Source of the DNA: VGDP01 sp964530335
GTDB taxonomy: Bacteria; Pseudomonadota; Alphaproteobacteria; SP197
Reading direction: 5' to 3'
NCBI GenBank assembly: GCA_964530335.1
Contig: CAZGYG010000007.1
Coordinates: 1-64,000, forward strand
Length of the DNA: 64,000 nucleotides
A program made the translations under genes and the position numbers. Positions 23,963 to 32,983 of this stretch are shown one piece after another; within the stretch, counting starts at the first letter, position 1, and each line of letters opens with the position of its first letter. The notes beneath the pieces were generated by a model, which saw only the letters and a program-made list of their open reading frames with translations, had not been told where the DNA came from and made no database searches.

Positions 23963-26274
23963 TCGCCGCGCGCCGCCCGGATCGCGCGCCAGACCCGCTC
24001 GGGGCCCAGCGGCATGTCCAGGTTCGTCACGCCGAGCGGCGCCAGGGCATCGAGCACGGCGCTGACCACCGCGGCCGGTGCCGCGACGGGCCCGAGCTCG
24101 CCGCTACCCTTGACGCCCAAGGGGTTGGTCCGGCACGCGATCTCGATGCGCCGGGTGTCGAAGGCGACCAGATCGTCGGCGCGCGGCATGGCGTAGTCGA
24201 GGAATGAGCCGGTCAGGAGCTGCCCCGAAACCGGATCGTGGACGGCCGCCTCGAGCAGCGCCTGACCGACGCCCTGGGCGATGCCGCCGTGAACCTGGCC
24301 ATCGACGATCATGGGGTTGACCGCGACGCCGACGTCATCGACCGAGGTGTAGCGCACGAGCGCCACCCGACCGGTCTCCGGGTCGACCTCGACCTCGGCC
24401 ACGTGACAGCCGTTGGGGTAGGTCGACGCGCGCGAGGCGTAGGCGGCGAGCTCGTCGAGCCCGGGCTCCAGCGACTCGTGCGGAAAATTGTGCGGCACGT
24501 AGGCGGTGAGCGCCACCTGGCCGAACGACACGGCGCGGTCGGTACCCCGGACCGTGAAGGCACCATTGGCGAACTCGATGTCCGCGACGCTGGCTTCCAG
24601 AAGATGGGCCGCGATCCGGCGACCCTTGGCGATCACCTTGTCCACCGCCGCCAGCGCCGCCGGTCCGGCGATCGACAGGGAACGCGAACCGTAGGTGCCG
24701 CGCCCCCACGGATCGCGCCCGGTGTCGCCGAACGCGACCTCGATCGCCTCGATCGGCAGCCCGAGTCGAGCGGCGACGAGCTGGGCGTAGACGGTCGCGT
24801 GGCCCTGGCCATGGCTGTGGGTGCCGACGAACAGGGTCGCCGTGCCCGTCGGGTGCACGCGCAGCCGCGCCTGCTCCATCTCGTAGCCGCCGCCCGCCGT
24901 GGGATGGACGTAGGCGGCGATACCGAGGCCGCGCAACAGACCCTTCGCCTCGGTGTCCGCGCGGCGGACCGTGAACCCCGGCGCGTCGGCCCGTGCCAGC
25001 GCCGCGTCGAGCGCCGCCGCGAAGTCGCCGCTGTCGTGGACCGCGCCGACGCGGTTGGCCTTGGGCGTCGTGATCGGCCCGACCATGTTGCGGCGGCGCA
25101 GTTCGGCCCGGTCCAACCCGGTCGCGCGAGCCGCGGCATCGACCAGCCGTTCGATCACGGTCACCGCCTCGGCGCGGCCGACGCCGCGGTAGACATCGGT
25201 GGGCGCCGTGTTGGTGAAGCAACCGATGGCCCGCACGTCCACCGCGCCGAACTCGTAGACGCTGGCGATCGATACGCCGTACTCGTAAGCGCACACGGGC
25301 CCGGCCTGCGACAGGTACGCGCCCTGGTTGACCCGGGCCGTGGTGCGCAGTGCCACGAACCGGCCGTCGGCATCCAGGGCGAGCTCCGCATCCGCGACGA
25401 CGTCGCGGGCGTGGCTGTCGGTCAGGAACCCCTCGCTCCGTTCGGCCAGCCAACGAACCGGGCGACCGAGCGTCAGCGCGGCGAAGGCGACCGCGACCTC
25501 CTCGGGCGGCAGGGCGAGGCGGCCGCCGAAACCGCCGCCGAAATCGGTCGCGACCACATCGAGCCGGTGCTCGGGCACCGGCAGCACCGACTCTGCCAGG
25601 GTCTTGCGCAGGCGATGAGGCGACTGGTTGGTGACGTGGAGCACGAGCCCGCCCCGGCCGTCGGGCAAGGCCAGGATGCCGCGCGTTTCGAGCGGGCTCG
25701 GCACCAGCCGGGGGATACGCACCGTGATGGACACCCGGCGGGTGGCGCGCTGCAACGCCGCCGCGACAGCATCGTGCGAACCCCAGCGCAGCTCGAAGGC
25801 GCGGTTGCCGGGCGCCTCGGGCCAGATGTCCGGGCCGCCGACGCCGACGTCCATGACGATCGGCAGCGGCGCAAGCTCCGCGACCACGGCCTCCGCGCCG
25901 TCGCGGGCAGCGTCCACGGTCTCGGCGACGACGACCGCGAGCGGTTCGCCGACGTACGCGGCGCGCGCCTCAGGAAGCACCGGGTGCGGCGGCCGCGCCA
26001 TGGGCCGACCGTCGTAACTGGTGACCGGCACGTTGCACGGCAGAAGACGAACGCCGCCGGCGCGCAGATCGGCCCCGGTGTAAACCGCGACGACCCCGGG
26101 CACGGCCAGCGCCGGTCCGGTCGCCAGTCGAACGATGCGCGCGTGCGCGCTGGTCGAGCGCACGAATGCCGCGTGCAGCAGGGCAGGCACCGGTCGATCC
26201 GCCAGGAATTGCCCGCGGCCCGTCAGCAGGCGCGGATCCTCGAGCCGGCGTACCGACTGGCCGATCGCCGTCAT
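23959..26274 (-). CDS. Xanthine dehydrogenase-family molybdopterin-binding (CoxL-like) subunit
   Basis: 771 residues, full length for the large subunit of molybdenum hydroxylases. It starts MTAIGQSVRRLEDPRLLTGR, followed by the Ald_Xan_dh_C domain (about 20-120) and the two molybdopterin-binding domains, with GGGFGGR, the active-site loop region TDVYRGVGRAEA and catalytic Glu in KGSGELGP near the end. The AYRCSFR loop of true CO dehydrogenase is absent, so this is a form II or generic hydroxylase. No medium (FAD) or small (2Fe-2S) subunit gene is nearby. The ATG at 26274 overlaps the DUF1636 stop by 4 bp; the longer frame upstream is antisense noise. Confidence 0.92.
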   Translation of the reverse strand: MTAIGQSVRRLEDPRLLTGRGQFLADRPVPALLHAAFVRSTSAHARIVRLATGPALAVPGVVAVYTGADLRAGGVRLLPCNVPVTSYDGRPMARPPHPVLPEARAAYVGEPLAVVVAETVDAARDGAEAVVAELAPLPIVMDVGVGGPDIWPEAPGNRAFELRWGSHDAVAAALQRATRRVSITVRIPRLVPSPLETRGILALPDGRGGLVLHVTNQSPHRLRKTLAESVLPVPEHRLDVVATDFGGGFGGRLALPPEEVAVAFAALTLGRPVRWLAERSEGFLTDSHARDVVADAELALDADGRFVALRTTARVNQGAYLSQAGPVCAYEYGVSIASVYEFGAVDVRAIGCFTNTAPTDVYRGVGRAEAVTVIERLVDAAARATGLDRAELRRRNMVGPITTPKANRVGAVHDSGDFAAALDAALARADAPGFTVRRADTEAKGLLRGLGIAAYVHPTAGGGYEMEQARLRVHPTGTATLFVGTHSHGQGHATVYAQLVAARLGLPIEAIEVAFGDTGRDPWGRGTYGSRSLSIAGPAALAAVDKVIAKGRRIAAHLLEASVADIEFANGAFTVRGTDRAVSFGQVALTAYVPHNFPHESLEPGLDELAAYASRASTYPNGCHVAEVEVDPETGRVALVRYTSVDDVGVAVNPMIVDGQVHGGIAQGVGQALLEAAVHDPVSGQLLTGSFLDYAMPRADDLVAFDTRRIEIACRTNPLGVKGSGELGPVAAPAAVVSAVLDALAPLGVTNLDMPLGPERVWRAIRAARGD

Positions 26275-26681
26275 GGGGCGCGCCGCGCGGACGCGCCGGA
26301 GCGCAACATCACGACCTTCCCGGGCACGACGCCCGCGGCCGCCGCCAGGCCATCGGCGCTGGCCCGGAACCGCGCGAAGGTATCGATCAGCGCCGCGGCG
26401 GTGGCTTCGTCGGGCGCCATCTCGGACACCATGAGCGCGGCCTTGCGGCGCCCCGACAGCACCGCGTTGCACGCCCGGAAGCAATTGCTGAGGCAGCAGA
26501 TCGGCTGGACCGACGACCCCGGACCGAGCCGCTCGATGACCAGGTCGTAGAGTCGCTGGCCAGGGCGCGAATCGGTGCCCGGCAGAACCTCGAGCCCGCG
26601 CCACCGGCAGGTCACGCAAACCCGCAACACGTCGCCCCGCCGCGCCCCGCCGCCAGCCGTCTCGCCGTCCTCGCCAGCCAT
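26271..26681 (-). CDS. DUF1636 predicted metal-binding protein
   Basis: A 136-residue protein with Cys22 and Cys25 in RVCVTCRW and a second cluster ICCLSNCFRACNAVLSGRRK, matching DUF1636. The Cys pattern suggests a small metal or iron-sulfur site, but no activity is established for the family. It is the first gene of a three-gene operon with the molybdenum hydroxylase and EamA transporter, so a role as redox partner or maturation factor is possible (inference). Confidence 0.8.
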   Translation of the reverse strand: MAGEDGETAGGGARRGDVLRVCVTCRWRGLEVLPGTDSRPGQRLYDLVIERLGPGSSVQPICCLSNCFRACNAVLSGRRKAALMVSEMAPDEATAAALIDTFARFRASADGLAAAAGVVPGKVVMLRSGASARRAP

Positions 26682-26777
26682 GGGCCCCGAACCGTCGTTC
26701 CGCGCCAGCCCGTTCTATGCTACCTCCCTGCGTCCGGTCACGTGGATGTTGCGGGGCGGGATGTCGCGAGGGGGAAT

Positions 26778-27905
26778 ATGGCGGGTCGGGCCGAGCTGAC
26801 GGCGGGCGAGACGGATGCCGGCACGACGCTGGTGGCCAGCGGGCCGTGGTGCCTCGAAACCGCGGCCGAGCTCGACGCCCGCCTCGGGGCATTGGCGTCG
26901 CCCCGCGGCCCGGTGACGATCGACCTGGCGGGGATCGAGCGGCTCGACAGCGCCGGCGCCTGGCTGTTGCAACGCACCAGGTCCGCGCTTACGGGCACGG
27001 GCACCGCCGCCGTCTTCGCCGGCGTGCGCCCCGAGCACGCCGGTCTGCTCGAACGGGTCTCCGCCGCCGACCGGCCGGCGGAGATGGCGCGGCCAAGAAC
27101 CGATCTGGTCCGCGCCGTGCTCGGGCACGTCGGCGAGGCGACCGTCGCCACGCTGATCGAGGCGCGCGACCTGCTGGGCTTTTTCGGGCTGACCGTGACG
27201 GTCTTCGCCCGCACGGTCGCGCGACCGGGCCGGCTGCGCTTCGTCTCGCTCGTCAATCACATGGAGCACGTCGGGCTCAACGCCTTGCCGATCGTCGGCC
27301 TGCTCTCCTTCCTGATCGGCGTGGTGCTGGCGTACCAAGGCGCCGACCAGCTGCGCCGCTTCGGCGCGGAAGTGTTCACGGTCAACCTGCTCGGCGTCTC
27401 GATCCTGCGCGAGCTCGGCATCCTGATCGCCGCCATCATCATCGCCGGGCGCTCGGGCAGCGCGTTCACCGCGCAGATCGGCACCATGAAGGTCAACCAG
27501 GAAGTCGACGCGCTGCTGGCGCTCGGGCTCGACCCGATCGAGATCCTGGTGCTGCCGCGGGCCTTCGCCCTGATCCTGACCCTGCCGCTGGTCGGGTTCT
27601 ACGCCAACCTCATGGGCCTGGCGGGCGGCGCCCTGATGTCGCTGGTCGTGCTCGACCTGTCGCTCGGCCAGTTCGTGAGCCAACTCAACGAGGCCGTGAC
27701 GACCACGACGTTCTGGGTCGGCATGGTCAAGGCGCCGGTGTTCGCCTTCATTATCGCGCTGGTCGGCTGCTACTGCGGGCTCAAGGTCAAGGGCAACGCC
27801 GAAAGCGTCGGCCTGATGACCACGCAGTCCGTGGTCGAGGCCATCTTCCTGGTGATCGTGACCGATGCCGCGTTCTCGATCCTGTTCTCGTACCTGGGCC
27901 TATGA
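26778..27905 (+). CDS. mlaE: Mla-type lipid ABC transporter permease with N-terminal STAS domain
   Basis: Inner-membrane permease of the MlaFEDB phospholipid transporter. 375 residues. Residues 1 to about 100 form a STAS domain (TIDLAGIERLDSAGAWLLQR), corresponding to separate MlaB in E. coli. The MlaE domain follows, with GLLSFLIGVVLAYQGADQLR, REL-GILIAAIIIAGRSGSA and FTAQIGTMKVNQEVDAL. GAGGGGG lies upstream of the ATG. The stop overlaps the mlaF start by 4 bp. Confidence 0.95.
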   Translation: MAGRAELTAGETDAGTTLVASGPWCLETAAELDARLGALASPRGPVTIDLAGIERLDSAGAWLLQRTRSALTGTGTAAVFAGVRPEHAGLLERVSAADRPAEMARPRTDLVRAVLGHVGEATVATLIEARDLLGFFGLTVTVFARTVARPGRLRFVSLVNHMEHVGLNALPIVGLLSFLIGVVLAYQGADQLRRFGAEVFTVNLLGVSILRELGILIAAIIIAGRSGSAFTAQIGTMKVNQEVDALLALGLDPIEILVLPRAFALILTLPLVGFYANLMGLAGGALMSLVVLDLSLGQFVSQLNEAVTTTTFWVGMVKAPVFAFIIALVGCYCGLKVKGNAESVGLMTTQSVVEAIFLVIVTDAAFSILFSYLGL

Positions 27906-28708
27906 CCGCGATAGAGCCTGTGACCGCGATGGGGCCCGTGACCGCGACGGCGGGGGACGAACCGGTGATCCGCGTGCGCGGGCTGGTGACCAGGTTCGGT
28001 CCCCAGATCGTCCACAACGGCCTCGACCTCGACGTCGTGCGCGGCGAGGTGCTGGGCGTGGTCGGCGGCTCGGGCACGGGCAAGTCGGTGCTGCTGCGCA
28101 CGATCATCGGGCTCAACCCGGCCGCGGCGGGCACCATTGAGGTGCTGGGGCGCGATACCGCCCAGCTCGACCGCGCCGAATCCAACGCCCTGCGCCAGCG
28201 CTGGGGCGTGCTGTTCCAGGACGGCGCGCTGTTCAGCTCGCTGACCGTCGCCGAGAACATCGAGGTCCCCATGAAGGAGCGCGGCGGGCTTTCCCCCGCC
28301 CTGCAAGACGAGCTCGCACGCTTGAAGATCAACCTGGTCGGCCTGCCCGCGGACGCCGGACGCAAGATGCCGTCCGAACTCTCCGGCGGCATGCGCAAGC
28401 GTTCGGGGCTGGCGCGCGCCCTTGCGCTCGACCCGGAGATCCTGTTCCTCGACGAGCCGACCGCGGGGCTCGATCCGATCGGCGCCGCGGACTTCGACTC
28501 ACTGATCCGCAACCTGCAGCGAAGCCTGGGGCTGACCGTGTTCATGGTGACGCACGACCTGGACAGCCTGCATGCGATCTGCGACCGTATCGCCGTTCTG
28601 ATCGACGGAAAGACCGTTGTCGGCACGCTGGCCGATCACGTGGCCAACCCCCATCCCTGGGTGCAGGCCTATTTCTGTGGCCCGCGTGGCCGCGCCGTGA
28701 CCGCCTGA
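27902..28708 (+). CDS. mlaF: Mla-type lipid ABC transporter ATP-binding protein
   Basis: 268 residues. Walker A GGSGTGKSVLLRTI, Q-loop LFQDGALFSSLTVAENI, signature ELSGGMRKRSGLARAL, Walker B EILFLDEPTAGLDP and the H-loop VTHD are all intact. The phrase DGALFSSLTV is typical of MlaF. The first 17 residues contain a short tandem repeat (EPVTAM, GPVTAT) with alternative ATG and GTG starts, so the exact start may be downstream of 27902. Confidence 0.95.
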   Translation: MTAIEPVTAMGPVTATAGDEPVIRVRGLVTRFGPQIVHNGLDLDVVRGEVLGVVGGSGTGKSVLLRTIIGLNPAAAGTIEVLGRDTAQLDRAESNALRQRWGVLFQDGALFSSLTVAENIEVPMKERGGLSPALQDELARLKINLVGLPADAGRKMPSELSGGMRKRSGLARALALDPEILFLDEPTAGLDPIGAADFDSLIRNLQRSLGLTVFMVTHDLDSLHAICDRIAVLIDGKTVVGTLADHVANPHPWVQAYFCGPRGRAVTA

Positions 28709-28743
28709 GGGGGCGGACGTCCAAGGGGCCATCCGGGGGGCAG

Positions 28744-29772
28744 ATGGAAACGCGTGCAAGCTACGTCCTGGTCGGCGCGTTCGTCCTGGCCCTCGTCGCC
28801 GGGACCACGGCCTTCGTCGTGTGGCTGGCCAAGCTCGAGATCGACCGCGCGTTCGCCAGCTACGACATCTACTTCGAGGGCTCGGTCAGCGGTCTGCGCG
28901 AAGGCGGCGTGGTGCAATACCACGGCGTGCCGGTCGGCACCGTGACCGCGATCGAGATCGACCCCGAAAACGTCGAGCGGGTGCGCGTGACCATCGAGGT
29001 GGGCGCCGAGACCCCGATCAGCGCCGACGTGGTGGCGACGCTGCAGATCCAGGGCATCACCGGCCTCAGCTTCGTGCAGCTCTCGGGCGGCAGCAACGAG
29101 GCGGGGCCGCTCGAGGCCAAGGCGGGCGAGCGCTACCCGGTGATCGCCTCGCGCGTCTCGGGGCTCGAGCGGGTGTTCGAGACGGTGCCCCAGCTCGTCC
29201 AGAGGTTCACCGAGCTGGTCGAGCGCGCGATGATCCTGCTCAACGACGAGAACCAGCAGGCATTCGCCGAGACCCTGGACAACGTCCGCGACCTGACCGG
29301 CGCGCTCGCCGGCGAGACCGACAATTTCCACGCCGTGATGGTGGACGCCCAGGCGACGATCGTCGCGGTGCGCGGCACGGCGGAGGAGGCCGAGGCCCTG
29401 GCCGGCGAGCTTCGCACCAGCGCGACGCGTCTCACCGAAAGCGTCGACGTGGCATTGGCCCAGATCACGACCACCACGGCGACCGCGGACGAGAACATCG
29501 CGGGTGTCGGCCAGGACGCGCGCGCCACCCTCGCCAAGGTCGACGAGACGGCCGAGGCGGCGACACGGCTGGCCAACGAGATGACCGCACTGGTCGAGGA
29601 AAACCGCGGCCCGATCAGCGCGTTCTCGGAATCCGGGCTCTATGAGCTGTCGCAGTTCATCACCGAGGCACGCGGGCTGGTCGCGGTGCTCACGCAGATC
29701 GCCGCCCAGATGGAACGCGACCCCACCCGGTTCCTTCTGGGCGGACAGCAGCAGGGATACGAGGCGCCATGA
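28744..29772 (+). CDS. mlaD: MCE-domain substrate-binding protein MlaD-like
   Basis: 342 residues. One N-terminal transmembrane anchor (YVLVGAFVLALVAGTTAFVV) is followed by an MCE domain (FEGSVSGLREGGVVQYHGVP, VTIEVGAETPISADVVATLQ, IQGITGLSFVQLSGG). A long alpha-helical periplasmic part from about 140 onward contains heptad-like stretches. It probably forms the hexameric periplasmic lipid tunnel with MlaE/MlaF. It is longer than E. coli MlaD (about 183 residues) because of the helical tail. Confidence 0.94.
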   Translation: METRASYVLVGAFVLALVAGTTAFVVWLAKLEIDRAFASYDIYFEGSVSGLREGGVVQYHGVPVGTVTAIEIDPENVERVRVTIEVGAETPISADVVATLQIQGITGLSFVQLSGGSNEAGPLEAKAGERYPVIASRVSGLERVFETVPQLVQRFTELVERAMILLNDENQQAFAETLDNVRDLTGALAGETDNFHAVMVDAQATIVAVRGTAEEAEALAGELRTSATRLTESVDVALAQITTTTATADENIAGVGQDARATLAKVDETAEAATRLANEMTALVEENRGPISAFSESGLYELSQFITEARGLVAVLTQIAAQMERDPTRFLLGGQQQGYEAP

Positions 29773-30407
29773 CGATACGTTTAGGCTTATCGCGCCGGTG
29801 GCTCGTCCTGGCCGGCGCCTTCGTGCTGACCGGCTGCGCCGCGGCCAACCTCATTCCCGAGGCGGCCGACCGACCCGATCTCTTCGTGCTGACGCCGAAG
29901 AGCACGTTCGAGCCCGACCTGCCGACGGTCAGTTCCCAGCTTGCCGTCGAATTGCCGCTCGCCTCGGCCGGCATCGACACCGGACGCATTGCCCTGATGC
30001 ACACGCCGATGCAGCTCGACTACTACGCCCGATCCAACTGGACCGACCGGGCCTCGGCGATGGTGCAGAACCTGATCATCCAATCGTTCGAGAACTCGGA
30101 CCGGATCGTCGGTGTCGGCCGCGTCTCGGTCAATCTGCGCGCCGACTATGTGTTGGTGACCGAGTTGCGCGAGTTCCAGGTGGAGTACTTCCACGACGGC
30201 GGCCCGGTGGTCCACGTCCAGCTCAACGCCAAGCTGGTCAAGTTCCCGGAACGGGTCATCGTCGGCAACATAACGTCCGAGGAAAGCGTCGTGGCGGCGG
30301 CGGATTCCATGGACGCGATCATCCCGGCGTTCGACGACGCCCTTGGCGCGACCCTGCGCGACATCGTGAGTTGGACGCTCCGCACCATGGCGTCGGGCGG
30401 CGCCTGA
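29769..30407 (+). CDS. ABC-type transport auxiliary lipoprotein (PqiC/DUF330-like)
   Basis: 212 residues with a lipoprotein signal peptide and lipobox LTGCAAAN (Cys at about 24). The mature region (FVLTPKSTFEP, YYARSNWTDRASAMVQNLII, YVLVTELREFQVEYF, GNITSEESVVA) matches the auxiliary lipoprotein that accompanies MCE transporters. It overlaps mlaD by 4 bp and probably links the inner-membrane complex to the outer membrane. Confidence 0.88.
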   Translation: MTIRLGLSRRWLVLAGAFVLTGCAAANLIPEAADRPDLFVLTPKSTFEPDLPTVSSQLAVELPLASAGIDTGRIALMHTPMQLDYYARSNWTDRASAMVQNLIIQSFENSDRIVGVGRVSVNLRADYVLVTELREFQVEYFHDGGPVVHVQLNAKLVKFPERVIVGNITSEESVVAAADSMDAIIPAFDDALGATLRDIVSWTLRTMASGGA

Positions 30408-30414
30408 GCGGCTC

Positions 30415-31776
30415 ATGCCGCTATTGCGCATCTCTCGGCGGGACGCCTTGACCGCCGCGGTCGCGGCGACGGTCTTGCCCGGTCTCGCGCGCGCGGCATC
30501 GCCGGTGGACCTGCGCGTCGTGCGCCGGACCGTCGAGATCACGGGTCGAGCGGCGACGGCGCTGGGGTTCGCGTCGCTCCCAGGCGCAGGGATTCGCATC
30601 GGCGCGGGCGATCGGTTCGCGGCGGTCCTCGCCAACGAGCTTGACGGACCCACGTTGATCCATTGGCACGGCCAGACCCCGCCGACCGACCAGGACGGCG
30701 TGCCCGAGCTGTCGCAGCCCGCGCTCGCGCCGGGCGGCCGCTATGCCTACGACTTCGCCGCGCGCCCCGGCACCCACTGGCTTCATTCCCACGTCGGACT
30801 GCAGGAGCAGAGCCTGCTCGCCGCGCCCATGATCGTCGAGGATCCGGCTGACGTCGGGCGCGACGAGCAGGAGGTCGTGGTCTTCGTGCAGGATTTCTCC
30901 TTCCGCTCGCCCGAGGACATCCTGGCGGAGCTTCGGGCCGGCGGCGGCGCCCACGCGGGCCATGGCATGGTCGCCCTCAACGACTTCGAACACGACGCCT
31001 ACCTGACCAACGGCCGGACGCTCGACGACCCCGAGATCGTCGTGGTCGAGCGCGGCGGCCGGGTGCGGCTGCGCGTCATCAACGCCAGCGCGGCCACGAA
31101 CTTGTGGCTGGACCTGGGCGAGCTTTCCGGCGAACTCATCGCCGTCGACGGCGACGCCGTGGCACCGGTCGCGGGCAACCGGTTCCCCCTCGCCATCGCC
31201 CAGCGGCTTGACGTCCGCCTCGCGTTGCCTGAGTCGGGGTCATGGCCCGTCCTCGCCTTGCGCGAGGGTGGACGCGAACGCACCGGACTGGTGCTGGCAA
31301 CCGCGAGCGCCGCGGTGCCGCGCATCGACCCCCTGGCCGAGGGCACGGCGCCGGCGGTGGACCTTGGCCTGGAACGCACCCTTACGGCGGTCGCGGGACT
31401 GGGCCCGCGGCCGGTGGACCGTGCCTTGGCGGTCGCGCTGACCGGCGGGGGCGCGGACTACGTCTGGTCGCTCAACGACCGCGTCTTCGGCCAGCACGAA
31501 CCTCTGGAACTGCGACTTGGCGAGCGTGTCGCCCTGACCTTCCGCAACACGACCCGCATGGCGCATCCGATGCACCTGCACGGGCATCACTTCCAGGTCG
31601 TCGCCATCGACGGCCGGGAGTTCCAGGGCGCCGTGCGCGACACCGTGCTCGTGCCGATCGACGGGGCGGTGACGGTCGCGTTCGACGCCGACAATCCGGG
31701 CCACTGGGCGCTGCACTGCCACAACATCTTCCACATGGAAGCGGGGATGATGACGGCGCTCCGCTATGTCGCATAG
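30415..31776 (+). CDS. Multicopper oxidase, Tat-exported
   Basis: 453 residues. The N-terminus MPLLRISRRDALTAAVAATV holds a twin-arginine signal. Copper sites are LIHWHGQTPP and HWLHSHVGLQ near residues 80-125, and HPMHLHGHHFQ and ALHCHNIFHMEAGMM at the C-terminus. The last gives the type 1 Cys and an axial Met, as in CueO/CopA-like enzymes. No Met-rich insert is visible. It follows the Mla lipoprotein gene by 7 bp and is probably co-transcribed. Likely role: periplasmic copper or phenol oxidation. Confidence 0.93.
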   Translation: MPLLRISRRDALTAAVAATVLPGLARAASPVDLRVVRRTVEITGRAATALGFASLPGAGIRIGAGDRFAAVLANELDGPTLIHWHGQTPPTDQDGVPELSQPALAPGGRYAYDFAARPGTHWLHSHVGLQEQSLLAAPMIVEDPADVGRDEQEVVVFVQDFSFRSPEDILAELRAGGGAHAGHGMVALNDFEHDAYLTNGRTLDDPEIVVVERGGRVRLRVINASAATNLWLDLGELSGELIAVDGDAVAPVAGNRFPLAIAQRLDVRLALPESGSWPVLALREGGRERTGLVLATASAAVPRIDPLAEGTAPAVDLGLERTLTAVAGLGPRPVDRALAVALTGGGADYVWSLNDRVFGQHEPLELRLGERVALTFRNTTRMAHPMHLHGHHFQVVAIDGREFQGAVRDTVLVPIDGAVTVAFDADNPGHWALHCHNIFHMEAGMMTALRYVA

Positions 31777-31788
31777 CTCGGGCACGGT

Positions 31789-32901
31789 TCAGCGGCGGCG
31801 GCCCCGCGCTTCCTCGTCGAGCGCCCTCAGGGCATCCCGGTAGACGCCGCGGCCGAAGGCGTATTGCGGCAGGTTGACGTCGCCGCCGACATTGAGTTCG
31901 AGCAGCAGCGGTCCCTCCTGGGTCAGCGCCACGTCCCACGCCTGGGCGCGAAGTCCCGGGAACGCGCTGGCCGCGCCGCGCGCCATGTCGATCGCCGCGG
32001 CCCAGTCCGGCAAGGTCGCGCCCAGCAGCCGAAACCCGGTGTCCGGGTGGCTCTCGAGCTCCCGTTGCGCCGGCCCGACGCCCTGGACGACGCGGACGAT
32101 CCGGCCGTCCGCCGTGTCGAGCGCCGCGAGCAGGTTGCCCGCGCGCCAGAAATTGTCGGCGGCGTGGGTTCCCGCCGGCACCTTCCACAGCGCGTAGAAC
32201 ACCGTCGGCCCGCCAGCGCCGAGCAGGATGACCAGCCGCACCGTGGCGATGCGATCGCCGCACGCCTCGCGCACGAACGGATGGGGATCGAGCCGTTCCT
32301 GAAACAGGTAACCGTCGGCGAAGGCGCCGAGCTCGGCGACAAAGCCGGCCATGCCGGCTTCCTTGCCGTCGGCGCGGCGCACCCGGTCGGCGGCCGCGTC
32401 ATAACCGGCGAGGGCGACGGTGCCGACGCTATGGCGCCCGGTGACCGGCTTGCCGAACAGAGGGTACGGGGCGCGGCGCAGGAACGCCGCCGCCGCCGCG
32501 GCGTCCGGCAGGGCTTCGGCGCCGGGATAGCGCCGGTCCGGGTGCAGCACGCCAAGCACGCGCGGCACGCGATAGCCGAGCCCGGTCATCACCGCGTAGT
32601 AGAGCAGCTTGTCGTGGGCCGCCGCGACCCAGGTCGGGTTGGTCAGGCGGTAAAACAGGCCGGCCTGGCCCTGCTCCCCGATGTGGGCGCGGCGGTCGGC
32701 GTCGGAGCGCGCCGGTTCATAGAGGCGGAACAGGTAGTATTCCCGCGGCGAAATCCAGCTGGGCCTCCGGCGCAAGCGGCAGATGTCGACGATCTGCCGC
32801 AGGAACGGACGGCCCGCCTTGCGTGCCCGGTAGGCCGCCTGGGCGAGATCGAGGCTGGGACCGGCCTTGCGCCGGTCAAGCAGTGTCGCGTCGTTGCCCA
32901 T
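31789..32901 (-). CDS. ATP-grasp domain protein (sugar-transfer-associated type)
   Basis: A 370-residue cytoplasmic protein. The C-terminal ATP-grasp fold includes YPLFGKPVTGRHSVGTVAL, FLQERLDPHPFV-like YLFQERLDPHPF, ATVRLVILLG and the metal-binding AWDVALTQEGPLLLELNVGG. This resembles the ATP-grasp family found beside sugar-transfer or polysaccharide genes (PF14397, recalled). No glycan genes are adjacent, so the substrate is unknown. Convergent with the multicopper oxidase and divergent from the M81 peptidase. Confidence 0.75.
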   Translation of the reverse strand: MGNDATLLDRRKAGPSLDLAQAAYRARKAGRPFLRQIVDICRLRRRPSWISPREYYLFRLYEPARSDADRRAHIGEQGQAGLFYRLTNPTWVAAAHDKLLYYAVMTGLGYRVPRVLGVLHPDRRYPGAEALPDAAAAAAFLRRAPYPLFGKPVTGRHSVGTVALAGYDAAADRVRRADGKEAGMAGFVAELGAFADGYLFQERLDPHPFVREACGDRIATVRLVILLGAGGPTVFYALWKVPAGTHAADNFWRAGNLLAALDTADGRIVRVVQGVGPAQRELESHPDTGFRLLGATLPDWAAAIDMARGAASAFPGLRAQAWDVALTQEGPLLLELNVGGDVNLPQYAFGRGVYRDALRALDEEARGRRR

Positions 32902-32983
32902 GACCGTTCCCGCGCGACATTAGCAGAGGTCGGTGGAACGCGATAACCTGTCGCGTCGGTCAAGCCTGGAGCCAAGCATCGCC

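Noticed and set aside
23959..26892. 977-residue version of the molybdenum hydroxylase subunit
   Set aside because: The first 206 codons lie over DUF1636 and intergenic DNA in another frame and look like noise. The family start MTAIGQSVRRLEDP at 26274 is clear.
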